Below, in pieces: positions 51,892 to 60,628 of a stretch of DNA of 64,000 nt. How positions within the stretch are numbered: position 1 is the first letter of the stretch; each line of letters starts with the position of its first letter. A program made the position numbers and the translations under genes. Source of the stretch: CAMAVH01 sp046297835 (GTDB lineage Bacteria > Pseudomonadota > Alphaproteobacteria > SMXQ01); contig JBKBHI010000012.1 of the NCBI GenBank assembly GCA_046297835.1, positions 1 to 64,000 on the forward strand, written 5' to 3'. The notes below the pieces were generated by a model. The model did no database searches and had not been told where the DNA came from. It saw only the letters and a program-made list of their open reading frames with translations.

Positions 51892-52671
51892 TTACGCCGC
51901 GCTGGCGGCGACCTTCGGCGCGGCGGCGGGCACCGGCATGCCGGCGGCGCCGCTGAGGATCTTGCGCTTGGCCGCGTCGAGCGGCGTGGCGTCGCCGCCG
52001 AGCGTGCGCGTCAGGCGGATCGCGCCGTCGAGCAGGCCGATCATGAAGTTCGCTTGGCGCTCGCCGGCGTAATGGCTGGTCGGGCCGGACATCGACACCG
52101 AGCCGGCGATCTCCTGGCCGGCGCGGAACACCGGGCAGGCGAGGGAGGTGATCTCCGGATGGCGCTGGCCCATGCTGACGTAATAATGGTCGGCGCGGAT
52201 CTTCTCCATCTCGGCGCCCTCCTCGTTCGAGAAGGCGCGCAGCACCGCGCCGGAGGAGCCGTCGAGCGGCAGGGCGTCGCCCTCGCGGAAGGCGACGCGC
52301 AGCATCGCTTCGCTCGATTCCACCTTGTGCAGGCAGATGCGGCGGTCGCCGTTGCGGATGTAGAAGGCGGCGCTTTCGCCGGTCTGGGCGACGATCTCGC
52401 GCAGCACCGGCATGACATGGTCCGCGAGGTGGAACGAGCGCTGATAGACGCGGCCGATATGGAAGGGCGCCGGGCCGAGCGCGTACTTGCCGTCGCCCAG
52501 GCGCAGCATGAAGCCGTGGCGCTCGAGCGAGCAGATCAGCCGCAGCACGGTGGCTTTGTTCAGCTTGGTGCGGGCGGCGATTTCGCGCAGCGGCAGCTCG
52601 CGTTCGCCCTCGCGAAAGGCCACCAGAATGGACAAGGCCCGCTCGACAGATTTAACGCCTTCGTTCCGCAT
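51892..52671 (-). CDS. IclR-family transcriptional regulator
   Basis: A 259-residue regulator: N-terminal winged helix VERALSILVAFREGERELPLREIA...TKLNKATVLRLICSLERHGF, then the effector-binding domain with AAFYIRNGDRRICLHKVESS, SSGAVLRAF and SLACPVFRAGQEIAGSVSMSGP. Effectors are usually small aromatic or short-chain acids. The ATG at 52671 is chosen for its GGAG 6 bases upstream; 52683 is an alternative. It may control the adjacent Bug-type receptor or a distant catabolic operon. Confidence 0.9.
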   Translation of the reverse strand: MRNEGVKSVERALSILVAFREGERELPLREIAARTKLNKATVLRLICSLERHGFMLRLGDGKYALGPAPFHIGRVYQRSFHLADHVMPVLREIVAQTGESAAFYIRNGDRRICLHKVESSEAMLRVAFREGDALPLDGSSGAVLRAFSNEEGAEMEKIRADHYYVSMGQRHPEITSLACPVFRAGQEIAGSVSMSGPTSHYAGERQANFMIGLLDGAIRLTRTLGGDATPLDAAKRKILSGAAGMPVPAAAPKVAASAA

Positions 52672-53045
52672 GTGTCGCTCCATGATCAATGTGAATGGAA
52701 ACGGTCCTTTGCCTGCCCGCCCTGCGCCTCCCGGCCCCGAAATGGGCGGCGCATCCTGGCGAACGTCCCCTGGCCGAACCTTTTAAATTTCGTGGGACAA
52801 AACGCATTACGTGTCAGCGAACCAAGGCTACTCGCCCAGCAAAACGAGTCAAGCAACCGTCGCGAAAAATGTGAAAAATGCCAAAATTTGCACAAGTTGC
52901 CGGTTGGGCGGGCATACCGTCGGGCGGAAGGTGGACAATCTGCGGAGGAGCTGCCGCCGCGCCAAAAGCAAAAGGCCCGGTCAGAGGACCGGGCCTTTCG
53001 TTCGTGGGCCGCTGGCCGGCGTCGCCGCCGGCTTTGGCAGGCGGC
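52672..53045. other. Intergenic region upstream of the IclR regulator
   Basis: 374 bases. It holds the regulator's promoter side and, at 52971-52998, the terminator of the porin gene. A moderately A/T-rich stretch at 52785-52890 has no credible reading frame with a ribosome binding site. Nothing else is recognised. Confidence 0.5.
52971..52998 (-). terminator. Terminator of the porin gene
   Basis: A perfect 12-bp stem (52971-52982 with 52987-52998), loop AGAG, followed on the minus strand by TGCTTTTGG. It begins 47 bases after the porin stop codon. Confidence 0.8.
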
Positions 53046-53786
53046 TTAGAGCGCCTTGGAGACGGTGAAGATAAAGCGTTCGCAATCGCCGACGCAGCTG
53101 GCGTCGGGCAGATCGTTGCCGACGAAAGCGGCCTTGAGGTCGAGACCGAAGACGTTGGTGCCGACCGAGATGCCGTAATCCCAGTAGTCGCGCGTGCCCC
53201 AATTGGCGTTGTTGTCGATCGACATGTAGCCGGCATGCAAGCCAAGGGTGAAATACTTGCCGAGAGGCACATCGACGCTCAGGTCGGTGTAGAGGCTGTC
53301 ACCGGACTCGCTCTGGTAGTCGGGCGAGTAGCTGAGCTTGAGGCTCGGCAGGGCGAAGCCGAAGTCGTAGCCGATCTTGCCGTAGACCTCGAAGAAGTTC
53401 AGGTCGCGGCCGCCGTTGGCGCTGTTGTCTGCGCTCGGATAGGCGTAGTAGATGCCGCCGACGTCGAGGAGCAGGCCCGAGTCCAGTTCGGTCTTGTAGC
53501 CGCCGTAGACGTCGATCTCGACGCGCGCGTCGGAGAAGTCGACGTTCGAGCCCCAGGCGCCGACGTAGAGGCCCGAAGTGTGGGCGTAGTCGAGACCACC
53601 CTGCACCGCCGGGGTGCCGTTGCCCGATTGGCTAAGGCCGCGATAGAAGTATTCGCTGGTCAGCGCGACGTTGCCCGTCAGTTCGCCCGACAGGTCTTCG
53701 GCCGGCACCAGCGGATCGGCGGCGTGGGCGAGCGAGCCCCAGCCGATCATGGCCGCGGCGGCGATGGTCAGAATTCGTAATTTCAT
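53046..53786 (-). CDS. TorF-type outer-membrane porin
   Basis: A 246-residue outer-membrane beta-barrel with signal peptide (MKLRILTIAAAAMIGWGSLAHA). The mature start LTGNVALTSEYFYRGLSQSGN is the TorF family hallmark; alternating strands follow (LYVGAWGSNVDFSDARVEID, IYYAYPS, LKLSYSPDYQ), and the end VGDCERFIFTVSKAL closes on a hydrophobic strand. A disulphide is possible between the two Cys of SCVGDC. AAGGGC precedes the ATG. Substrate not known. An inverted repeat lies 77-116 bp upstream. Confidence 0.88.
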   Translation of the reverse strand: MKLRILTIAAAAMIGWGSLAHAADPLVPAEDLSGELTGNVALTSEYFYRGLSQSGNGTPAVQGGLDYAHTSGLYVGAWGSNVDFSDARVEIDVYGGYKTELDSGLLLDVGGIYYAYPSADNSANGGRDLNFFEVYGKIGYDFGFALPSLKLSYSPDYQSESGDSLYTDLSVDVPLGKYFTLGLHAGYMSIDNNANWGTRDYWDYGISVGTNVFGLDLKAAFVGNDLPDASCVGDCERFIFTVSKAL

Positions 53787-54183
53787 GATGATGCCCTTAA
53801 TTGCGTATGGCTCGATGCTGGCCCCAAAGGCACAAGCAATCGCAACATCATGGGCGTGTAACACATAGGCAAGACCGAACTTTTGATAGACTTTGCCTAT
53901 GTTGAGCGGTGTTTTTGCGGGCGCTAATTTCTAGGCAGCAGGTGCATCAAATCGCGCGTTTTCCGTATGTTAGCGTCCCGAATGCTAAAAGACATACATG
54001 ACAAAGCTATTTTGACGGTTGTATCGGTCTCGTCCGCTTAGGCATAAAAGCCCCTGCATTTGAAATGGGCACAGTCAAGAAAATGTGGCCCAATTGCTAG
54101 GCTATTGAGACTTTTGCGAAATTCGCCGTCTGTTGCGGACCTGCAACAAATTTGTCAAAGAATTTCGGGACGATAGCGGGAAA
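53787..54183. other. A/T-rich intergenic region upstream of the porin
   Basis: 397 bases, clearly lower in GC than the neighbours. It contains the inverted repeat at 53863-53902 and the presumed porin promoter. No reading frame with a ribosome binding site and no RNA gene is recognised, though its length would allow a small RNA. Confidence 0.5.
53863..53902. repeat. Spaced 10-bp inverted repeat, candidate operator
   Basis: ACATAGGCAA (53863-53872) and TTGCCTATGT (53893-53902) are perfect complements 20 bases apart (30 bp centre to centre, about three helix turns). They lie upstream of the porin gene and look like paired operator half-sites. Confidence 0.55.
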
Positions 54184-54927
54184 TTATGAACCCTTTCGGA
54201 ACAAATTGACCCGGAAGAGCTGATCGAGGCTGAGCCCTTCCGCCGTCCGTGCCGCGGCGGCTTCGAAGGCGTCGCGGATCTCCGCCTCGCGCGCGGCGAA
54301 CAGCGCCCGGCGCTTCTCGCCGCGCGCCAGTTGCGCGTCGCGCCATTCCTCGTAGGCCGCGAATTGCCTGCGCACGCGATACAGCAGCTCCGTTTGCGCC
54401 GCGAGCCCGGCCTCCGGCAAGGCGGCGAGCGCGGCATAAGCCGCCGCGCGAACCTCCGTCTCGTCGTTCACCGCCTTGGTCGCGTCGTGATAGTTGCCCC
54501 AGGCGACCGGCTCCATGACGTAAAGCACACCGCCGTCCGGCAGCAGCCGCGCCGCTTCGCGCAACGCGCCCGCCATGTCGCTCATATGGTGCAGGCTGTT
54601 GGAGAAGACGACGACGTCGAACGTGCCGTCGCCGAAGGGCAAGGCCTCGCCGCGGCCATGATGGAAGGCGATGGCGAGCCCGGCTTCGGCGGCGGCGCGC
54701 TCGGCTTCGGCGACAACCTCCGCGTTGGCGTCGATCCCGCTGACGTTGGCGCCGCGCTTGGCCATCAGCCGGGTGAACTTGCCGGCGCCGCAACCGATAT
54801 CGAGCAAGCGGCGGTCCGCGGTCGGCAGCAATTCGCCGGCGATGGTCGCGTTGTCGGAGAATCGGGTGGCGGCGATCGCGGCCGCGTCGGGACGCAAGGC
54901 GCGCGCGGCTTGCTCTGACTCTGTCAT
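54184..54927 (-). CDS. Class I SAM-dependent methyltransferase (UbiE/Methyltransf_11 type)
   Basis: A 247-residue methyltransferase with motif I LLDIGCGAGKFTRLMAKRG, motif II GIDANAEVV, LPFGDGTFDVVVFSNSLHHM and LLPDGGVLYVMEP. The C-terminal part (RRQFAAYEEWRDAQLARGE) is helical. The acceptor is not apparent. The ATG at 54927 is chosen; a GTG at 54933 is closer to AGGAAGG. Divergent from an MFS transporter gene. Confidence 0.82.
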   Translation of the reverse strand: MTESEQAARALRPDAAAIAATRFSDNATIAGELLPTADRRLLDIGCGAGKFTRLMAKRGANVSGIDANAEVVAEAERAAAEAGLAIAFHHGRGEALPFGDGTFDVVVFSNSLHHMSDMAGALREAARLLPDGGVLYVMEPVAWGNYHDATKAVNDETEVRAAAYAALAALPEAGLAAQTELLYRVRRQFAAYEEWRDAQLARGEKRRALFAAREAEIRDAFEAAAARTAEGLSLDQLFRVNLFRKGS

Positions 54928-54996
54928 CTGCACTAGCCTTCCTGTTCGTTCAGATCGGCGTTCGCCGTTCGCGCCAGTCTAGCGCAAGCCGCGCCG

Positions 54997-56244
54997 ATGC
55001 CTAGCCAAACGGTTCCCGTGCCGCACGCCTCCCCTCCGCCCTCCGTCAACGGCGGCGCGCCAGATTCGGCCTTGCGCGCCATCGCCTGGCCGCTCGCCAT
55101 GACGCTGCTCGCCCAGGTGATCGCCTCCTGGGCGAACCTGACTGTGCCGGTTTTTGCCGTGCGCCTAGCCGACGGCATCGGCGTGTCGGCGACCTGGATC
55201 GGCGTCTATGTCTCGCTGACCTATTTCAGCGCCATGATTTCGTCGGTGCTGTGCGGGCCGCTCATCTTGCGCTACGGCGCGATCCGCATCAGCCAGGCGT
55301 GCCTGCTGATCGCCGCTTGCAGCCTGGCGCTCCTCACCGCCTCGACTTTGCCGCTCGCGATCGTCAGCGCGCTGGTCATGGGGATCGCCTACGGGCCGAC
55401 GACGCCCGCCTCCTCGCACATCCTGTCGGCGCAGACGCCGCCCAAGCTGATGCCGCTGATCTTCTCGCTCAAACAGACCGGCGTGCCGCTCGGCGGCATG
55501 CTGGCGGGGGCCGCCGTGCCGCCGCTCGTGCTGCTCTATGATTGGCAGGGCGCGGCCTGGATCGTCGCCGGTTTCGCGCTCGCCGGCATCTTTGTGCTGC
55601 AGCCGTTGCGCGGACGTCTCGACGCCGAGCGCGATCCGGCGCAGCCTCTGCTGGTCAACCCGCTGCGCTCTATCGGCATGGTCTGGCGCGCGCCCGGCCT
55701 GCGCCGCATGGCGCTGCTCTCCATGGCGTTCTCGGCCGTGCAGATGTGCCTGCTGTCCTACCTCGTCACCTACATGGTGGTGGAGGTGGGGCGCGATCTC
55801 GTGACCGCCGGCCTGATCCTGGCGGCGGCGCAGATGGCCGGCGTCGGCGGGCGCATCTTGTGGGGCGGCGTCTCCGGCTTGCTGCTCACCGCGCGCCAGG
55901 TGTTGATGCTGCTCGGCCTGCTCATGGCCATCTGCGGCGCGGTGATGGCGCTGGTCAGCCCGACCTGGCCGCTCGTCGGCCTGTTCGCCCTGGCGGCGCT
56001 CTACGGCGCGACGGCGATCAGCTGGAACGGCGTGCAGCTCGCCGAATTGTCGCGTCTGTCGCCGCCGGGCCAGGCGGTGATGGCGACGGGCGGCTCGCTG
56101 TTCTTCACCTTCACCGGCGTTATGCTCGGCCCGACCTTGTTCGGCGTCTGGGTGACGGCGACCGGCAGCTATTCCGCCGGCTTCTTCGCGCTCGCCGCGC
56201 TCGGCCTGATTGGCGCGGCCTTGCTGGTCAAGCGCTACGAGTAG
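54997..56244 (+). CDS. Major facilitator superfamily transporter
   Basis: A 415-residue inner-membrane protein with 12 predicted spans. An MFS-like start (ATWIGVYVSLTYFSAMISSVLCGPLILRYG), the typical ILSAQTPPKLMPLIFSLKQTGVPLGGML in span 5 and AAQMAGVGGRILWGGVSGLLL in the second half are seen. The pattern matches the cyanate/small-molecule group of exporters. Substrate unknown. The last 17 bases overlap the convergent glk gene. Confidence 0.87.
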   Translation: MPSQTVPVPHASPPPSVNGGAPDSALRAIAWPLAMTLLAQVIASWANLTVPVFAVRLADGIGVSATWIGVYVSLTYFSAMISSVLCGPLILRYGAIRISQACLLIAACSLALLTASTLPLAIVSALVMGIAYGPTTPASSHILSAQTPPKLMPLIFSLKQTGVPLGGMLAGAAVPPLVLLYDWQGAAWIVAGFALAGIFVLQPLRGRLDAERDPAQPLLVNPLRSIGMVWRAPGLRRMALLSMAFSAVQMCLLSYLVTYMVVEVGRDLVTAGLILAAAQMAGVGGRILWGGVSGLLLTARQVLMLLGLLMAICGAVMALVSPTWPLVGLFALAALYGATAISWNGVQLAELSRLSPPGQAVMATGGSLFFTFTGVMLGPTLFGVWVTATGSYSAGFFALAALGLIGAALLVKRYE

Positions 56245-57301
56245 CGGTCGAGCGCGCCGACGGCGCTGAGCGCCGCGTCTTATCGGAGTCGGCCGCGCGG
56301 TCGAGCGCGGCCGCCAGCCCGACGAAGGCCGGCAGCTTGTGCGTCACCAGATAGGTCGGGATGGCGCTGAGATAGCCGCGATAGCGGCCCTTGGCGGCGA
56401 AGCGTTCGCGGAACAGCTCGGCGTCGAACAGCGGCCCCAATCGGCCGACGATGCCGCCGGCGAGATAGACCCCGCCGCGCGCGCCGTAGCTGAGCGCCAG
56501 ATTGCCGGCAACGCTGCCGAGCAGGGCGCAGAACTGCCGCACTGCCTCGCGCGCCAGAACCTCGCCGCGCGCCGCGCGCCGCGTCACGTCGGCGGCGCGC
56601 ACGGTCCTCGCCTGCGCGCCGCGCGATTCGGCCAGCGCGCTGTAGAGATTTTCCAGGCCTTGGCCGGAGATGACGCGTTCGGCCGAGACATGGCCGAAGC
56701 GCCGCCGCAACGCCGAGAGCAGCTCGTCCTCGGCCGCGTCGACCGGCGACAGCGTGGCGTGGCCGCCTTCGGTGGCGACCGCCTGCCACTCGCCCGGATG
56801 GGCCGCGAGCGGGATCAGCGCGGCGACGCCGAGGCCGGTGCCCGGACCCAGCGCCACCAGCGGCATGCCGCGCGCCGGCTTGCCGCCGCCGATCTTGCGC
56901 AGGTCGGCCGGGCCCAGGTGCGGCAGGCTTTCGGCGACGGCGGCGAAATCGTTGACGGCCAGCAGGCTGTCGAAGCCGAAGGCGCGCTTGAGGGCGGGCA
57001 GGGAGATCGACCAGGGCAGGTTGGTCATGCGGATGCGCTGGCCGACCACCGGCCCGGCGATGGCGAAGGCGGCCGCGCGCGGCCGGGCCTCGGCGCGAAG
57101 CCCGATGTCCCGGAAATAATGCTGCAGCGCCGCTTCGGCGCCGTCGAAGTCGGCGGCGGCGTAGCGCCGCACCCGTATCGCCGCGCCGCGCGATTGCAGC
57201 GCGAGGCGCAAATTGGTGCCGCCGAAATCGCCGAGCAGGCGGTAGGGAGTGGAACGGGCGGCGCGCGCGTTCTTCGGGGGAGATGGGCGAACGCGGCTCA
57301 T
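56228..57301 (-). CDS. glk: Glucokinase
   Basis: A 357-residue ROK-unrelated bacterial glucokinase: LLGDFGGTNLRLAL binds phosphate, LLAVNDFAAVAESLPHL and the catalytic Asp in VNDF, VALGPGTGLGVAALIP and TEGGHATLSP follow, and GVYLAGGIVGRLGPLF is near the end. It phosphorylates glucose with ATP. It is the third gene of a GH15-otsA-glk operon, so it may rescue glucose released by the GH15 enzyme. ATG at 57301 lies 8 bases after the otsA stop. Confidence 0.9.
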   Translation of the reverse strand: MSRVRPSPPKNARAARSTPYRLLGDFGGTNLRLALQSRGAAIRVRRYAAADFDGAEAALQHYFRDIGLRAEARPRAAAFAIAGPVVGQRIRMTNLPWSISLPALKRAFGFDSLLAVNDFAAVAESLPHLGPADLRKIGGGKPARGMPLVALGPGTGLGVAALIPLAAHPGEWQAVATEGGHATLSPVDAAEDELLSALRRRFGHVSAERVISGQGLENLYSALAESRGAQARTVRAADVTRRAARGEVLAREAVRQFCALLGSVAGNLALSYGARGGVYLAGGIVGRLGPLFDAELFRERFAAKGRYRGYLSAIPTYLVTHKLPAFVGLAAALDRAADSDKTRRSAPSARSTATRSA

Positions 57302-57309
57302 GATGGTCC

Positions 57310-58692
57310 TCAGGCGCGGATGTGCGCGCTGCGCAAAGTGGCGACGAAATTGCCGCGCCAATGGCCGATGTCCTGACGCGTCACCGAATCCATGGCCTCG
57401 CGCCAGCGCGCCTGGCGCTCCTCGAGGGGCATGTCGAGCGCGCGGTCCATCGCTTCGGCCAGCTCGTCGACATCGTAAGGGTTGACGATCAGCGCGCTGC
57501 CGAGCTGCTCCGCCGCGCCGGCGAAGGCCGAGAGCACCAGAACGCCGGGATCGGCCGGATCCTGCGCCGCGATATATTCCTTGGCGACGAGATTCATGCC
57601 GTCGCGCAGCGGTGTCACCAGGCCGACGCGCGAGAAGCGGAAGAAGCCGGCGAGGGTCTGGCGCGTGAAGCTGCGGTTAAGGTAGCGCAGCGGCATCCAG
57701 TCGTATTCGGCGAAGCCGCCGTTGATGTGGCCGGCGCTGGCTTCGAGCTTGGCGCGGATTTCGGAATATTCGGCGACGTCCGCCCGCGTCGGCGGCGCGA
57801 TCTGCATGTAGGTCACGCGCTTGCGCCGCTCGGGGAAGCGCGCGAGCAGGCGCTCGAAGGCGGCGAAACGCTCGATCAGGCCTTTGCTGTAGTCGAGCCG
57901 ATCGACGCCGACCATCAGGTCGCGGCCCTGCAAGCTGTCGCGCAGGCGCGTCACGCTCGGCGTCTCGGCCGAGCGCGCGGCGAAGCCGGCGATATTGTCC
58001 GCGTCGACGCCGATAGGGAAGGCTTCGGCGCTGAACACGCGCGCGCCGAGCGCGAGGCGGCCGTCGGGACGGCGCGCGGCGCCCAGCTCGTGCAGCGCGT
58101 AGTCGATGAAATTGTCGCGGTCGCTCTGCGTCTGGAAGCCGACGACATCGTAGGCGGCGAGGGTTTCGCCGACCAGCTTGTGGCGCGGCAGCGAGGCGAA
58201 GACCTGGCGCGCGGGAAAGGGCGTGTGCAGGAAAAAGCCGATGGGATGGCCGACGCCGCGCTTGCGGAGCTCCTCGCCGAGCGGGATCAGGTGATAGTCC
58301 TGTATCCACAACACGTCGTCGGGCTTCAGCAACGGGAGCGTCAAGTCGGCGAAGCGGGCGTTGACGCGCTGGTAGGCGCCGAGCGCGGCGCGCGAGAAAT
58401 TCACCAGCCCGAGGCGGTAATGGAACAGCGGCCACAACACGGAATTGGCAAAGCCGTTGTAGTAGCCCTGGTAATCGTCGGGCGCGAGGTCGATGGTCGC
58501 GTAGTCGATGCGGCCGGCGTTGAAGCGCTTGGGCGCATCGCCGGGATTGTCGCTCGTCTCGCCGCTGAAGCCGACCCAGATGCCGCCCGATTCGCGCAAG
58601 GCCGCGAGCATGCCGACGGCGAGGCCGCCGGTGCTGGCCGGCCGGCCGTCGGCGACGGTCACGCGGTTCGAGACGACGATGAGGCGGCTCAC
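57310..58692 (-). CDS. otsA: Trehalose-6-phosphate synthase
   Basis: A 460-residue GT20 enzyme that joins UDP-glucose and glucose-6-phosphate. Visible are SRLIVVSNRVT and STGGLAVGMLAAL at the start, VLWIQDYHLIPLGEEL, IGFFLHTPFPARQVF, VGVDRLDYSKGL and TPLRDGMNLVAKEYIAAQ with donor-binding residues. The start is GTG at 58692, overlapping the upstream stop as GTGA and following GGGAGGAC. No otsB phosphatase gene is found in the operon. Confidence 0.95.
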   Translation of the reverse strand: MSRLIVVSNRVTVADGRPASTGGLAVGMLAALRESGGIWVGFSGETSDNPGDAPKRFNAGRIDYATIDLAPDDYQGYYNGFANSVLWPLFHYRLGLVNFSRAALGAYQRVNARFADLTLPLLKPDDVLWIQDYHLIPLGEELRKRGVGHPIGFFLHTPFPARQVFASLPRHKLVGETLAAYDVVGFQTQSDRDNFIDYALHELGAARRPDGRLALGARVFSAEAFPIGVDADNIAGFAARSAETPSVTRLRDSLQGRDLMVGVDRLDYSKGLIERFAAFERLLARFPERRKRVTYMQIAPPTRADVAEYSEIRAKLEASAGHINGGFAEYDWMPLRYLNRSFTRQTLAGFFRFSRVGLVTPLRDGMNLVAKEYIAAQDPADPGVLVLSAFAGAAEQLGSALIVNPYDVDELAEAMDRALDMPLEERQARWREAMDSVTRQDIGHWRGNFVATLRSAHIRA

Positions 58693-60491
58693 AAAACGTC
58701 CTCCCACGGCCGGCTCAGCTTCATGGCGGTGTTGATGAGGCCGACCATCGAATAGGTCTGCGGGAAATTGCCCCACGGCTCGCCGGTCTTGACGTCCATA
58801 TCCTCGGACAGAAGGCCGCAGGCGCTGCGCCGCGCCAGCATAACCTCGAACAGCTCGCGGGCCTCGTCCTTGCGGCCGGCGTAGATCAGCGCCTCGATGT
58901 ACCAGAAGGTGCAGACGTTGAAGGCGGTGGTCGGCACGCCGAAATCGTCGGCCGTGGCGTAGCGGAACATGGTGTCGCCGCGCCGCAAATCCTGCTCGAT
59001 GGCGGCCAAGGTGCCGAGGAAGCGCGGATCGTCGCCTTCGAGGAAGCCGAGCGTCGGGATCAGCAGCAGGCTGGCGTCCATCTCGCGGCCGCCGAAGGTG
59101 CTGGCGAGCGCGCCGCGCTCGGCGTTCCAGGCCTGCGCCAGGATCGTGTCGCGGATGCGCGCCGCCGTCGCTTGCCAGTGATGCGCGCGGTCGGGCAATC
59201 GCAGGCGCGCGGCGATCTTGGCCAGCCGGTCGCAGGCCGCCCAACAGAGCAGGCTAGAATAGGTGTGGACATGGGCGCTGGTGCGCAGCTCCCACAGGCC
59301 GGCGTCGGGCTTGTCGTGCAGATCGGCGGCGATGGCGCCGATTTTCTCCAGCCGCTCGAACATGCGCTGATCGCCGGGGTGGATCAGGCGGCTGTCGAAG
59401 AACGCCTGGGTGCTGGCGAGCACGACGCTGCCGTAGATGTCGTTTTGGATGTGCTCGTAGGCCTGGTTGCCGACGCGAACCGGCCCCATGCCGCGATAGC
59501 CGGCGAGGTCGGGCACTTCGCTTTCGAGCAGCTTCTCTTCCAGCATGATGCCGTAGACCGGCTGCAGATGGCCGTGCTGCGCGCCGGCGGCGATATTGGC
59601 GATATAGCCGAGGTAATCCTCCATCGTCTTGGTCGCGCCGAGCTTGTTGAGCGCCTGGACGACGAAATAGGCGTCGCGCAGCCAGCAGAACCGGTAGTCC
59701 CAATTGCGCTGGGTGTGCGGCGCTTCGGGGATGGAGGTGGTCATGGCGGCGATGATCGCGCCGCTCTCCTCGAAGCTGCACAGCTTGAGCGTGATTGCCG
59801 CGCGGATGATCTCCTCTTGGAATTCCGGCGGCAGCGACAGGTAGCGCACCCATTCGACCCAATATTCGTGGGTGCGCTCTTCCATCTCGCGGGCGTAGTC
59901 GGTGAGCGGACGGGTCAGCGTCTCGTCGGGGCCGAGCACCAAATTGGCCGGGCGGTCGACCAGCATCGGAATCTCGTCGACGACGAACGAGATCGGGATG
60001 TCGGTGGTCAGGCGCAGGGTCTGGCGCGGCAGGATGTAGCGCGCGTGGTTGCTGCCGCGCGTCACCTCGGGCCGGGCGGCGCCGTAGCCGCCTTGCGGAC
60101 GGACCCGGATGCGGACGCGCGGCGTGCCGTTGAGCGGTTCCAGGCGGCGGACGATGGTGACCGGCCGGTAAAAGCGGCCCAATTGCTTGAAGCGCGGCGC
60201 GAGATCGATGACGCGCAGCGCCGCGCCGAACGTGTCGTAGAGGATCGTCTCGACGATGGCGCTGTTCTTGAGATAGCGCTGTTCGCTGCGGTCGAAATTC
60301 TCCAGCGCGATGTCGAACGCGCCGTCGGCGGCGTCGTCCCACTCGGTCGCCGCCGCGCCGCCGCCGAGCAGGCTGGAGAAGACCGGCTCGCCGTCGAAAC
60401 GCGGCATGCAGGACCAGACGATGCGGGCCTGCTTGTCGATCAACGCGGAAAAGATGCAATTGCCGATGACGGCCAGGTCGAGTGTGCTCAT
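58689..60491 (-). CDS. Glycoside hydrolase family 15 protein (glucoamylase/trehalase type)
   Basis: A 600-residue cytoplasmic protein. An N-terminal beta-sandwich (LDLAVIGNCIFSALIDKQARIVWSCMPRFD) precedes an (alpha/alpha)6 barrel with QRNWDYRFCWLRDAYFVVQAL and near the end LLSEDMDVKTGEPWGNFPQTYSMVGL, where the catalytic Glu residues of GH15 lie. Alphaproteobacterial relatives beside otsA are thought to hydrolyse trehalose or alpha-glucans. First gene of the operon. ATG 60491 chosen; 60506 is possible. Confidence 0.87.
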   Translation of the reverse strand: MSTLDLAVIGNCIFSALIDKQARIVWSCMPRFDGEPVFSSLLGGGAAATEWDDAADGAFDIALENFDRSEQRYLKNSAIVETILYDTFGAALRVIDLAPRFKQLGRFYRPVTIVRRLEPLNGTPRVRIRVRPQGGYGAARPEVTRGSNHARYILPRQTLRLTTDIPISFVVDEIPMLVDRPANLVLGPDETLTRPLTDYAREMEERTHEYWVEWVRYLSLPPEFQEEIIRAAITLKLCSFEESGAIIAAMTTSIPEAPHTQRNWDYRFCWLRDAYFVVQALNKLGATKTMEDYLGYIANIAAGAQHGHLQPVYGIMLEEKLLESEVPDLAGYRGMGPVRVGNQAYEHIQNDIYGSVVLASTQAFFDSRLIHPGDQRMFERLEKIGAIAADLHDKPDAGLWELRTSAHVHTYSSLLCWAACDRLAKIAARLRLPDRAHHWQATAARIRDTILAQAWNAERGALASTFGGREMDASLLLIPTLGFLEGDDPRFLGTLAAIEQDLRRGDTMFRYATADDFGVPTTAFNVCTFWYIEALIYAGRKDEARELFEVMLARRSACGLLSEDMDVKTGEPWGNFPQTYSMVGLINTAMKLSRPWEDVL

Positions 60492-60588
60492 GCCCTGTCG
60501 AATCATGCGGTGAAAAGGAGGGGCCGGCAGGCCCGGCGGGATCGCGGCGGCGCGGCCCGTATGAGACCACGATGCGACGCTAGGAGTA

Positions 60589-60613
60589 AACTCCCGATGC
60601 TCGCCTTCGTTCC
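60589..60613 (-). promoter_or_regulatory. EcfG-like promoter of the GH15-otsA-glk operon
   Basis: On the minus strand GGAAC (60613-60609), a 16-base spacer and AGTT (60592-60589) match the EcfG consensus with one mismatch. It lies about 100 bp before the GH15 start; trehalose genes are frequent members of this regulon. Confidence 0.45.
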
Positions 60614-60628
60614 CGCGATTCCAAGGAT

